A program made the position numbers and the translations under genes. A stretch of DNA of 64,000 nt from Agelas oroides (lineage: Eukaryota; Porifera; Demospongiae; Agelasida; Agelasidae), in NCBI GenBank assembly GCA_949130485.1, contig OX422189.1, positions 9,842,492 to 9,906,491 on the forward strand, in the 5' to 3' direction. The notes under the pieces are model-generated. The model saw nothing but the letters and a program-made list of their open reading frames with translations, was not told where the DNA came from and did not search any database. Position 1 is the stretch's first letter, and every line of letters starts with the position of its first letter. Shown one piece after another: positions 47,805 to 59,136 of the stretch.

Positions 47805-48975
47805 ACTAGATGAATGCAGGGCATTGTGGGGCGAGCCTGAGCAAGCAGCATGCCAAGGACTAAAATTGTGCATACGCAGTTCGTATACACGCGTGCCCTT
47901 TCGCACTTCTTGTCGAGGTGTCGAAGTTGGCGTGGCGTTTAGTAAGAAGTGAAGTCGCTGTTTGTCTACTGTGCCTCATCCGAGTGTATAAATGACAAAG
48001 GCAGTGTTGTACATTATTCACACAGGAATGACCTCGTAATTGAAAGTCTTCAATTCCGTTGGCCAACCCACATCTAGTTTTCTGCTTAGGGATGAGAAAC
48101 AATGAACTGATTTGGAAGAGGCTAACATGCAATTTTTTGTGTACACAATCACCGTTATGGTTTTATCAATTTTTGTTGTAAACAACATGACATTAGTGTG
48201 ATATAAAAGTGATGACATAATATTTCCTGTTTACATGAGAGCTTACATTGGAGTTTCTATTGACCAAATGAGCTTCAAATGGTGTATGGTGGTAGTTTTT
48301 ATACACATTGCCAGTGAGTTAGTGGATGTTGGTTGGTTCAGTTTTTCCATTAGGGCTGTGTCATTGCTATCTCAACACCATTGTTGGTAGCCACAAAAGT
48401 TTTCCATATTTTCTATGACATCATATGGTTTGAAGTTGCAAGGCCTATTAAAGATCACATGAATCATTCCATTTTCTCAGAGAGTTTCAACTCAAGGTTG
48501 CTGAACGTCGTGCTGGCTAGAAGAGTCTACATTTTGCATCATGATTGTGTCTGGCAGATTGTGTAGTGGAGACAACTGTGGCAAATGCTTCTCATTCTTG
48601 CTTACCTGGGTAGCCTCGTTCCTAGGCTCTCCCCGCTAAGAAGGGCCCTCCCCCCTCTTAGTGGGGAGAGCCTGGGAACGAGGCTACACCTGGGTACAGT
48701 TCACTGAAATCACACAGCTATTGCTTGAATTCTTTGTTGTTAAAGATCACCTGACGGATGGCGTCCTTTTCCTCCTTGACGTCGTCTTCTCTAGCGATCA
48801 CGGAAGCCATGTACGCTAATGCGATATTGGAAGCCCTTCATCTTCGTGCGACCAAGCGCGGCGCGCGGGTGATTCTCTTGCGGTTACGGAAGCCATGTAT
48901 GCGAATGCGATATTGGAAGCCCTACATACTTCGTGCGACCAAGCGCGGCGCGCGGGTGACGGTCGTACGATAATG

Positions 48976-49006
<31 letters not shown>

Positions 49007-49072
49007 TAATACATATATGATTTCGTCCAGTTGTACCGTCTATGTGGGGCTCGCTCAGGCTCGCCCCAATAA
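47805..49072. repeat. repeat unit D
   Basis: Nearly identical to unit C by eye along its whole length; ends GCTCGCCCCAATAAGTATAT. The C/D and A/B pairs suggest two rounds of duplication. Confidence 0.85.
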
Positions 49073-49104
49073 GTATATAATATTATATACCTCTACCGTG
49101 TAGG

Positions 49105-49545
49105 GCCATGACCTCTGTCATCGTTGAAGATACCTTCTACCAACTTGGGGAAAGTCGGGTGGTGATCATGAAGCTCTTACCGCCCTCATTCAGAAAGCCA
49201 CCTCACCTACTCACCAGTCGGCTAGCCGCACATCAGTCTGGAAGACCCTCCCTGACACCCCACTGCTTGGGTCTGCTGCAGCAAGCCTGAGTGGAATCCT
49301 CTTAGCCGTGGGGGGGTTCTATGGTGAAGACTCTGTCTCCCCAGCTGTCTATGATTTTCTCCCAGACACTAACTCCAGGGTCACCACTGGGGACAATGAC
49401 AGACTGAGTGCTGGCAACCGAGAGGCAACATCTAGCAGTTGGGATGGGTTTGAGGAACTCTTCCCATTTCTGTGACTCTTCTATGAAGCGATACACCTCA
49501 GTTACCAGTGACACCATTTTGCATCACCCCACCCCCCCCCTCCTG
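49105..49545 (+). pseudogene. Kelch pseudogene with inverted parts near VioB-like copy 2
   Basis: 49105-49377 is plus-strand Kelch sequence (MTSVIVEDTFYQLGES; SGRPSLTPHCLGLLQQA is a shifted frame of VWKTLPDTPLLGSAAAS). 49378-49545 is the earlier part of a Kelch exon on the minus strand (VYRFIEESQKWEEFLKPIPT). This repeats the inverted arrangement seen at 35.5-36.2 kb. Confidence 0.7.
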
Positions 49546-50056
49546 CAAACTGAATTAGGTGCAATCAAACTATAAAATATCTATGTGTACACATTACTAC
49601 ATCAAATGCCACTGTGTGACCGAAAGAACACATTAAAAATACTGCAAAATTGCAGTTGATCCATACGGCCTACCTAGGTGTGTCTATTTATACTGTAAAA
49701 ACCACATAGCTAGTCCGTGGTGTTGGAAGGACCAATGAAGTTGGTCATCATTACAATTGTTTCTTGCACCAGCAACTGGCCATGCTTGGAACATTGTCTG
49801 ATCACAGTCACAAACAATTAGCATAAAGTTTAGACAGTGATCCGTTTAGACAGGCTAGCTTGCTGTGACAGCATTTCCCTGGCTTGACATCACCACACTA
49901 GACAAAAGCACAGTAATGTGCTTACCACAAACAAACCACTAAAGTACAAGCATGCTACATTGTAGTTATAGTCACATGGTGCTTAGTAGCTACACTCAAA
50001 ATTGCCATAATTGTAGTTAGCTATCAATCACATAATTGTCCTTCAATGGGTTCATT

Positions 50057-53000
50057 TTACTCCCATTCATAGTCCCAGACAGGACCACAAGTGTGCGTTT
50101 CATCATATGGAGTCTGCATTGTCTCAATGGCCTCTTGCTGAAGGGCATACATTTGCCCTACTGCGTCGCTTATCTTCTCTGGAGAACCACTATAAGTTTC
50201 CTGCATAACACGCAAGAAATCTCGATAGGTCTCGTGAAATGCTTTTGCCTTTTCGTAACATTCGGTGCCAGGCACAATGCTCTCTGCGCTTGGATTGTTT
50301 ATCATAGGCCACACCCCCTCTGGATCGTATGGAATGGGATCTCCATCATATGCATAGCCTGATTCCGATACAGTAAGTTTCCTTTGGCAGACAATCTCTT
50401 CAAAGCGGTAGAAGTGTGCGTATTGGTCAGTGGTTGCATCATTGGGGTTACATGGGCTTGCTCCTTCTCCCTGTTCAACTATTTGATTAATAGCCTGTTC
50501 TGCTGATTCGAGATCTGTGACTTTGTACAATTCACCAACATTTTCACTCCAAGACCACTCTACCTGTTTATCTACACTGCTTAGATCAAAGATGCTGTCT
50601 CCTTTTCCTTCTAGAAATTTCATGCACAATGTTATTTCTTTATAGAACTGTCCGATAGTGTTCAAAGTGTATTCAGGTTCAGGCCGAGCAACAGATGTCA
50701 GCATAGGAGTTTCCACACTCATGAAATTATAGTAGACATGGGACAGTTCGAACTTCTTCAGACTAACCGTAAGGTTTGGCAGAACACCACCAGGAAGACC
50801 TACTGTGGGGTACGATGGAACGACTTCTGGGTAGTCAATTTTCACATTTCCTCCAACAGCAATTAAGATATTTGCTGCTAGAGCAAAGTGGTTCATCTCT
50901 TGCAATGCAATATTTCTGATCTGTTGATAAGCTTCAGTGTTATAACCTTCCTTAATGGAATATAAAGAAGTCAGGTAGAGAGGAATGGTAGCAAACTCAA
51001 GCTGTATAGCCAGCTGAAGTTGATCTCTCAGGTCCTCCACAGAACAGATCGGAGTATATTGGATTGTTTTCATCAATTTTGAAATTTCAGTCTTTTCTTG
51101 CTCACTTTCAAAACCAAAGAGAGGGCGAGGAGGATGCTCTGCAGCTAATCTAAAAGTTGGAAACCGCGGATTGTAAAAAATCTCTCGGAAATAGGGGTCC
51201 TCTTTCTCTGGGTCAACGTTGAAGGGAATGTTGTTACATTGGCACCTAGGTGGATTGAGAAGTGGTGCTGCTTTCAACAGTGTGGGTGAGGGAGGTGTCT
51301 GGCAGATAGGATCAGACGGTGGACATGGAGGACTGCTAGATGTGGCATTATAAAGAGGATTTTGAAGCCATTCCAGTATCATTGAACGCTTTGTGGGAGA
51401 TAAATCCCTTGTGACTGGCATGTAGTTGGGATCAGTGATTTCTTTACTAAATGAGATACGTAGAAGCTCCTTATTGTGAGAACTAGTGACTTCTGTGAAG
51501 TTACTTAAGTCTAGGATGGTTCTCATGTTGTAATGGAGGTGATAGAACTGCTCAAAAATTGGCTGCACATGGTCCACCCAAGTATAAGGTCGTGTGTAGT
51601 TTGTTGTGGAGAAAGCAAGAAATGTGAGCAGAACATTAGAGTGTTGATTGTCAGGCGGCTTACAATTTCCTGGCGGTACATCCACACAGAAATAGAAATT
51701 GTACACTTGACCATCGATTGGTAGGGTGTGTACGTCGTTACTGTCAGGTTCTGTGTTCTGCTCTTGCTTGTTGTGTTTCTGTTCAGACTTCGGTGCACAT
51801 TGTTGAGGTTTGATATAGCGGCGAGGAAACGGAATTGGAGAAGCCACTTGAAAAGTGAAGGTGACGAGTCCATTGCTGTCTGTCTGCTTTGTATCTTGGA
51901 CAGCAGCCACTCCATCTCTAGGAAGAACCGTTAACACTGGTGGTATTCCAACCCTCACAGTGGCACCTTCGACAGGTTTTCCATACCTTGTAACAAGAAG
52001 AGTCATGTCACTTGTATCCTTCACTGAGTAATGTAGTCTATCCAGGTAGTATCCTGTAGGACGAATGTAGTAGAGTGGCTCTTTCAAAAACAGCTGCACT
52101 TTGTTATTCGTACTCTTCAGGGCTGGAAATGCTTCCTTCAGAGGATAAACGTTATCTCCACCCACTTCACCTTCGAGAATTTCCTTTACAATTACTAGCA
52201 ATGAAGCGTCTAGAGTGCCACTGTCAATCTTTTGTTCTATAATACCTCCACGACTTTGTAGGTCGGGATCAAGGTATGGAATGGACTCACCAAAAATAGA
52301 CACACTACCATCATCCCCTAAGACTCCAAGCCAGAGCTCACCCAAGTCAATTGGCTTATTATCACCTGTAATTGGAAATGCATTGCCAATATCCATTACT
52401 AAAACATTCCGAGATTCGTCTATTGTGAATGGAGCATAATTGGTCCAAGGGTCTGTCTGATCGTCAACCTCTGACTCCTTGCATGGGTGGTCTGGTGGGA
52501 ATATAATGGCTGGCTTGGTTGTCTCAAGGTGTCTATCTCCACCTGCGTTAAGAGGCTCTCCAGACTTGGCGACTCCGATAGTCCCAAGTATACTTCCAAT
52601 AGTAAAGGTTTCCTCACTGTACAGATAGAGAGTAATGGACACTGCCAGATCACCTGTGCAGTCTGGACATCTTGTCGCTTCTTGAAGCCCTTGAGTCACT
52701 GGTGATGATGACCACACAATGTCTGTTATTCTGCTTGTACTTAGCGTTCCACGTATGGCATCATGGTGGTGTTGAGGCTCCGCACACTTCAACTTGTTCC
52801 ATACTTCACGAGTAATTACAGATAGCGACCAATTTCCCCAAAGTACAGTCTCGTCTCCTACCCTTAATCCAATATTCAGCCCATAAAGAGTGGATATTTG
52901 AAAATCAACATCAAGATCGACAATTTTTGCCAGAGGCCTTTCCTGGTTGCTAAACAATTCTGCCCCAAGTAGTGGACTGTTAGATACTTCCTTGCCATCT

Positions 53001-55950
53001 CGGTCCACCACAGACATGACAACAGTATCAATTAACTCCCATTCCGAAGTTCCATTGGAGTTCCATTCCTGCGGTTGATAGAGTGGGAGACTGGGGTCAA
53101 AGTTACAGTTCCAATTGTTGCGTGAATTCACGTCTGCCCTGTACTTTCCACGGAAGTGTATGCGAGGCACATCCAGGTAAGAGCCATTCACCGTATCCAG
53201 GCTGAGAGGTAAGTACAAGTTATACATGTGATAAAACCAAGGGCTTTTATACAGCCCTGCAGAAACATATATTGACACCTACGTATTGACACCTACGTAT
53301 AGTAAATACACAATGTCATGTGATTACTTGCACATGTAGTGAATATCTGACTTGTAGCAAGGTATGAGCCTCTTTGTGAGCGTCTGGTTTCCATGGTAAC
53401 ACATTATATATTGGGATAAAAGAACAACATGCAATTGCAGTGAGTGAGTGTGTGCACAATCAAAGCCTCTGACTTACAGTAGCAAATCACTCACGTGTGT
53501 GACGTAGAAGGGTAGAGAGGACTTAATTGAGCATAGGCGGATCGTCGATGTGCCCACGCACGTAGTTGATCGATAATTGACAGTTCACGTAGCTGTGTTT
53601 TAGTAGGAGCCCGTTCTGACAGTTTTTTCGAAACAATAAGCGCAGAGAAAACTTGAGCAAAGCCTAGGAAAGGGCCGCCTTGGCGTTTAATAGCGCCTTG
53701 AAAGCCATTCTCCGGGGTGTACAGCGGTCAGTTTGCCAGGTAAGCGAGTATGTTAGCGTGATTTTCGAATGTACGGGTCTGTGTATGCTCACCATAGCTT
53801 TCCGTACTTCTAGGTAATGTAGCATAGTGCCATCTAGTCCCATTCTGTCGGCAATATAAAAGCTATCGCAACTGAACAAATGTATTTTGTCCATACAGCG
53901 TGGGCGAGTTTCATTCGTTCGCCCACATGTAATTAAGTTCTCTCTACCTATGACGTTTCTCACGTGATAAATTTTACCAGGCTCTCCCCTTTCCTTTCGA
54001 TTTTTCGTTCGCGCACGTGGAGAGCCTGGGAATGAGGCTAGTGATTTGCTACTCCCCCACCATGCAACCTGAAACCACTCTCTGTCTAAAGAGTCACTGT
54101 AGCTACAATGTATTCAGTGAAACTTAGCAGGTAGAGCCATCCTATCCTTGTTCCCAGGCCCCGCCCAGCTTTCCGTCGCTTGCAGTACGGAACATCCCGC
54201 TTTACCGTACTAATAAGCGATGGAAAGCTGGGCGGGGCCTGGGAATGAGGCTAGAGCCATCCTAGGTTCTAGTGTACATTAGGTATGTGAACACTGTAGC
54301 AAAAGCCAGGTGTCACTAATCACTGGACTGAAGTGGACTGGACTGGACTCGTCAGAAATAAGTTAATAAACCACCGGAAACAAAATTGAGCATACGTACA
54401 AGACCAGCCGCTGACAACAACAGATCAATGGTATTGGGCTTATTGGATGCTGTGTAAATCCTTGCTCTCACCCCGGACTTGCATCCTGTAACTGGCCGTG
54501 AGTAAACACTCTTTCTAGCGAGTGACTCATTGGGGTGACCTGCGTACTCTGACCATTGACCGAGCGAGTAGAGTACAATTGTGAGAGCATTCATGCAAGC
54601 CCCTTGGCATGCACACAATCTATGTAACCAATCTTGCACAATTGCACACGTAGTCTCCCTCCTAGGCCCTCCATACACGCGTAGTACAAGCGATGGAAAG
54701 CTGTGCGGGGCTTGGGAATAAGGCCAGGAGAGCTGTTGGTTTAGTCTCGCGTAGCCTGACCAGCGAGACTACTGTTGGCTACATGTAACAAGTACCCTGT
54801 TGACATAGCAGGACTATAAACCCTGTGTTCCATCGTGTTTGATTTTTGAAAGTCCTTAATTTTGTTTCCGGTGGTTTATTAACTTATTTCTGACGTTTTC
54901 ATGAGTCCAGTCCTAGGGGGGGTAGGACAAGCTCACGTGCACTCAGATATCTGATGATGTAATGCCTAGTGAAATCGTCTGATTCCATGCGCTGCAGCCT
55001 TTATTGAGTACTTTTTGTGCAGTTTTAGAGAGTAGTTTGCCGCGCTAAAGCTAAACATGCACTTTGGTTTCCTGCTGCAATCGGCAGCATGGAGTTTTCT
55101 CGGCAAGGAAGGTGAGCTCACCCATATCCAGGGATTTCTCCGACTTTCTGACAATGTAGGGATGTTCTACCCTTAGAACAAAAGTGTTCCAAGCATTGAA
55201 CCCCATTGAACCCCGGCTAACTTGGATGCTGCGAGCGCTTACTTGTTTAATCTCTGTAAATCCCCGTGAACTTTCCGCATACCTAAGAATGGAATGTAAT
55301 TTTTTTACGTGCTTCTTAGAGCTTGTCCTACCCCCCCTGGTCCAGTCCAGTCCAGTCCACTTCAGTCCAGTGATTAGTTACGCCCCTCCCGCAAAAGCCT
55401 GCCTCTTTACTGCTGTGTTTTCACAGCTAAGCATATTCACTGCTGATTGCCTATTCATACTGTCCAGATGGCAGGTATAGAAACCATATGGGAGTTGCAC
55501 ACTCTAGCTGTAATAAACTGTTGGTTCATTTCACCCGTAAACACTCTACAGGTCAGTACTGAATTTGATGCCTAGTGCTTCATCTCCAATAGAAAGGGTA
55601 CCACAGAAACCAGACACTTAGAAAGGTATCTATAGACTAACTGCATGTCAATCTGCAGTTCTGGATACACATATAAAATACTTTAGTCTAGACCTCGAAC
55701 AACCTGTCTCTCAGGCCGAAGATTGTGTGGGTACAAAATCTATTTTGTAAAAGCATGTCTCCAGTCTTGTATTGCCTGAAGAAGACCCCTTGGTGTTGAA
55801 ATGTTGCAAAAAGTATGATGTAGTTTTGTGCATTCGAAGATTGCTCAGATTATTCACTCACAAATAGCTATCTACGCCTCAGTATTTTTTAGGTTACACA
55901 TACTTGGACTGAAGTGTGCTCAACAACATCAGAAGGAGAAGACGTTTCAT
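50057..55950 (-). CDS. secreted VioB-like protein with ferritin-like domain, copy 2
   Basis: Exon 1 is 55950-55904 (MKRLLLLMLLSTLQS plus two bases); exon 2 is 53201-50057, joined in phase 2 to LDTVNGSYLDVPRIHFRGK. The model has 1,063 residues with a 2.7-kb intron. The ferritin-like signature is kept: QLEFATIPLYLTSLYSI, then IALQEMNHFALAANIL, then HFYRFEEIV. The variable linker after RYIKPQQCAP is about 30 residues shorter than in copy 1. The C-terminus (TYRDFLRVMQETYSG) is the most diverged of the three. An ATG inside the intron at 53227 is in frame but not conserved in the other copies. The intron holds a MITE with a 9-bp duplication and a nested foldback. Confidence 0.8.
54143..54253. mobile_element. 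foldback MITE with 9-bp duplication
   Basis: A 111-bp palindrome (TATCCTTGTTCCCAGGCCCC ... GGGGCCTGGGAATGAGGCTA) flanked by perfect GAGCCATCC repeats (54134-54142 and 54254-54262), in the intron of VioB-like copy 2. Confidence 0.85.
54315..55378. mobile_element. 1.06-kb nested foldback element
   Basis: Outer inverted ends ACTAATCACTGGACTGAAGT at 54315 and their complement ending at 55378. Inside, GTCAGAAATAAGTTAATAAA (about 54352) is inverted at about 54857-54892, and TAGGACAAGCTC (about 54923) is inverted at about 55320. No coding frame was recognised. Confidence 0.65.
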
Positions 55951-56040
55951 GGTCTTCCTCGTAGCTCACACCTACAAAAAAAAATGTAACCAAGGAAATC
56001 AATTGCTGCAAAAGCATGTACAAATTGGTCATTGATTTAA

Positions 56041-57585
56041 CAGTGTGGTTGTCCTAGCCTGCTTGAGATCAAGCTGAAGAGGCCATGGTTACCGGTTTAC
56101 AGGTTTGCAGTTGAATGATCATGATTTGAGATTCCCTCAACCAAGCTATAAACCTCTACATTAGCAACTATACACACCATCAAAGTACAACCATGCACAT
56201 ATATGCATAACCGGCACTATATACAGACATCTGTGATTGAAACACCTGGATGCTGTAACTGATAAGGGTTCCGTCACTTGCATCTTGTCCGTAACTAGAA
56301 GCATTTGCAAAACCATGCTTCCTGATCTTCGGCAAAGAAAAAAATTCGTTTACCGTCTTGCGACGTCCAGGTACGCAAAATGCGTGCGCCCGTCGTGAAA
56401 TAGTTATGCCAACGATATATACTTGGTTACTCTTGATTTATACTCTTGATTAGCTACTAGCCCTAAAGTAATCGAGTAACCTGGAATAACCTATACCTTG
56501 ATTATGCGTATGAAATGCACACGGAGACGAAATGCTGCATGCAGCCTAGGAATGAGTCCAAAATACTGTCAGTATCTGTGTGCTGGGACCTGAGCAGCTT
56601 CCAGAAACCTCCGCTGGCCAAATCGACGGATGTCTCGCTGGACTGGAATATGGAATGAGTCCAAAATACTGTCAGTATCTGTGTGCTGGGACCTGAGCAG
56701 CTTCCAGAAACCTCCGCTGGCCAAATCGACGGATGTCTCGCTGGACTGGAATATGGAATGAGTCCAAAATACTGTCAGTATCTGTGTGCTGTGGACCTGA
56801 GCAGCTTCCAGAAACCTCCGCTGGCCAAATCGACGGATGTCTCGCTGGACTGGAAAATGGAATGGAACGGTGAAATGGAAAATGGAATGGAACAGTGAAT
56901 AATAGCTAGTTGCAGCTTATAGTATTATTAATTTAACTGGCGCTGCTCAATGTTGAACTACCTAGTGTACCGCCTCTATTACTGCTATCTCACCACAGAC
57001 GCTTTATGAGACATTACTTTTCTGCAAGGCCCGCTTATTACTGCAGCTAAGAGCCATGCACATTTAGCACAATAAGCTGTAGCATAATGTCTATGTAGTT
57101 GCTGCTGTGTGCAGTAGCCCCACTCCCCCACAATTTTGAGTCTTTCTTTTGATCCACATGCATGAGTAGTCATAGCTACCATACTTCGCAAGCTTCATGT
57201 TTCTGTCACAGTGGGCATGCAGGTATCAACACAAACAGTTGCTTGTAGTGCGTTCACCGTTTGATGGAGTGTTGTATGTTGAGGCATGCAGGTACATACT
57301 CTTTCTTGTTTGGACGTTCTGTTATTCGGAAAATCAATGCCCCTAGCAGGCCCATCATCGTGGTTGTAGGGGAGTCACTCAGTTTTGTAGCAGGCCCATC
57401 ATCATGGTTGTAGGGGAGAAGCATGATACTTGATACGTCAGTAATCAAGTATCTTGGGTACATTGCTGATTTCCGGCACAGATTGGTTGTAACAACCACA
57501 CAACGGTTACCATGACAAGATGAAGTGATAGTAGGTTTTAAGTTGGGGTCCAGAGATCTAGAAGACTGAAACAGTATAGCTACTG
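56041..57585. other. intergenic stretch with tandem repeats
   Basis: No gene recognised. It contains the 103-bp triple repeat listed separately and a short direct repeat around AGGCCCATCATCRTGGTTGT (about 57345-57410). Confidence 0.45.
56549..56860 (+). repeat. 103-bp tandem repeat, three copies
   Basis: The unit starting GGAATGAGTCCAAAATACTG and ending TCGCTGGACTGGAATAT occurs at 56549, 56652 and 56755, almost identical. Confidence 0.9.
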
Positions 57586-57589
57586 TTCT

Positions 57590-58320
57590 AGATGGTTGTA
57601 CCAGTACATATGTGACCCAGGAACATAGTTTTGATATACTTGTCATAGCCCCTTCCACCAACCACTAACATTCTGTTGGGTGACTGCAGTGTAGTTCTTC
57701 CATGGTTCTGGTAGATTCCAGTGGTGGCCCTGACCCAGGAGTTGGTGAGCAGAAGGGATCTGGACAGCTGGGAAGACACCGGTTTCATCATCTCTCCCTT
57801 CCACAGCCAGGTTTCCACTCAAGCTTGCTGCAGCAGAGTCCATCAGTGGAGTGTCAGGGAGGATCTTCCCGACCAACATGGGGCTAGCTGACTGGTGAGT
57901 AGGTGAGATGGCTTTCTTAATGAGGGCAGTAAGAGGAGCGTACAGAACAGTGTGGTATTCTCTTGTTGTCAGTACCATATCCCCCATGCAGTTGGTACCA
58001 CTGAGGTGTCTGCAATGGTCATGGCACAACAAAGTAGAGGTAGGGGGTCAGCAGTGTCCCACTGAGAGTTTTCACTGCTGTACAGTGAACAGTACACATA
58101 GTCGGCAGTGTTTCCCCCACTGGCAACAATGGCAGACTGAGTGGTGACAACCGAGAGGCAACATCTAGGGTGATCTAGCAGTTGGCATGGGTTTGAGGAA
58201 TTCCTCCCATTTCTGGGACTCTTTTATAAAGCGATACACCTTACCAGTGACACGATTTTGCATCACACCCCCCACTGTGATATGGCTTCCTGCAAACTGA
58301 ATTAGAAACTATAAAATATT
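57590..58320 (-). pseudogene. decayed Kelch exon 3' of VioB-like copy 3
   Basis: Minus-strand fragments match the Kelch exon in order: RFIKESQKWEEFLKPMPT near 58200, SPTHQSASPMLVGKILPDTPL near 57870, SAAASLSGNLAVEGRDDETG and a final VVGGRGYDKYIKTMFLG. Several frameshifts and deletions. Unlike the other two copies it is not inverted. Confidence 0.75.
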
Positions 58321-58445
58321 GTCTAGCATTACTACATATATTAAACATATGCCGTAAATATTAAAGTTCAACTTACCAAAAGAACACATTAAAAATACTA
58401 CAAAAATTGATGATGGATGTGTGGTATCAGTTGATCCATACGGCC

Positions 58446-58695
58446 CAGAGGAGGTCGGACACGGTTGAACTTTACTAACTAAAATGGCTGAGGTCACGCT
58501 AATTGATCTTGGATATTGTAAGGTAGAAAGCTTTTTAGTTTTTTCTATGACTTGCCCCAGCCTTGAATCTTGATTTTAAAACTGGGCCCCCCTCAGTAAA
58601 CGTCAAGAGAGCTAGTCCGTTGAGATACGAAAAAGCAATTAGTGTGACCTCAGCCATTTTAATTAGTAAAGTTCAATCGTGTCCGACCTCCTCTG
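58446..58695. mobile_element. 250-bp MITE with 60-bp inverted ends and 9-bp duplication
   Basis: Ends CAGAGGAGGTCGGACACGGT and its complement, with about 60 bp of matching arms. It is flanked by perfect CATACGGCC repeats (58437-58445 and 58696-58704). The paralogous site downstream of VioB-like copy 2 (about 49660-49675) has a single uninterrupted CATACGGCCTAC. Confidence 0.9.
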
Positions 58696-59136
58696 CATAC
58701 GGCCTACTTTATGCTCTAAATGTCTATTTATACTGTACAAACCACAGGTGTATAGCTAGTCAGTGGTGTTGCAAGGACCAATGGTCTTCATTACAATCGT
58801 TTCTTGCAGCAGCAACTGGCTATGCTTGGAACGTTGTCTGATCACAGTCAATTAACAAACATCACCAGCAAACAATTGCCTCTAAATTAGCATCAAGTTT
58901 AGACAGTGATCCCCCAGTTTAGCTTGCTGTGACAGCATTTCCCTGGCTTGACATCACCACACTAGATAAATAAGGATAGTAATTTGCTTAATAGGACCAC
59001 AAACAAACCACTAAAGTACAAGCATGCTACATTGTAGTTATAGTCACATGGTGCTTAGTAGCTACACTCAAAATTGCCATAATTGTACTTAGTCAGTTAG
59101 CTATCAATCACATAATTGTCCTTCAATGGGTTAATT

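Noticed and set aside
44066-48132. Conserved minus-strand frames of 90-122 codons in repeat units A-D
   Set aside because: They are conserved only because the units are recent duplicates. They differ by frameshifts and start positions and show no domain.
53227-53278. Starts of VioB-like copy 2 at GTG 53278 or ATG 53227
   Set aside because: This sequence lies upstream of a conserved splice acceptor. The ATG is absent in the other copies, and the matching region of copy 1 has a stop codon.
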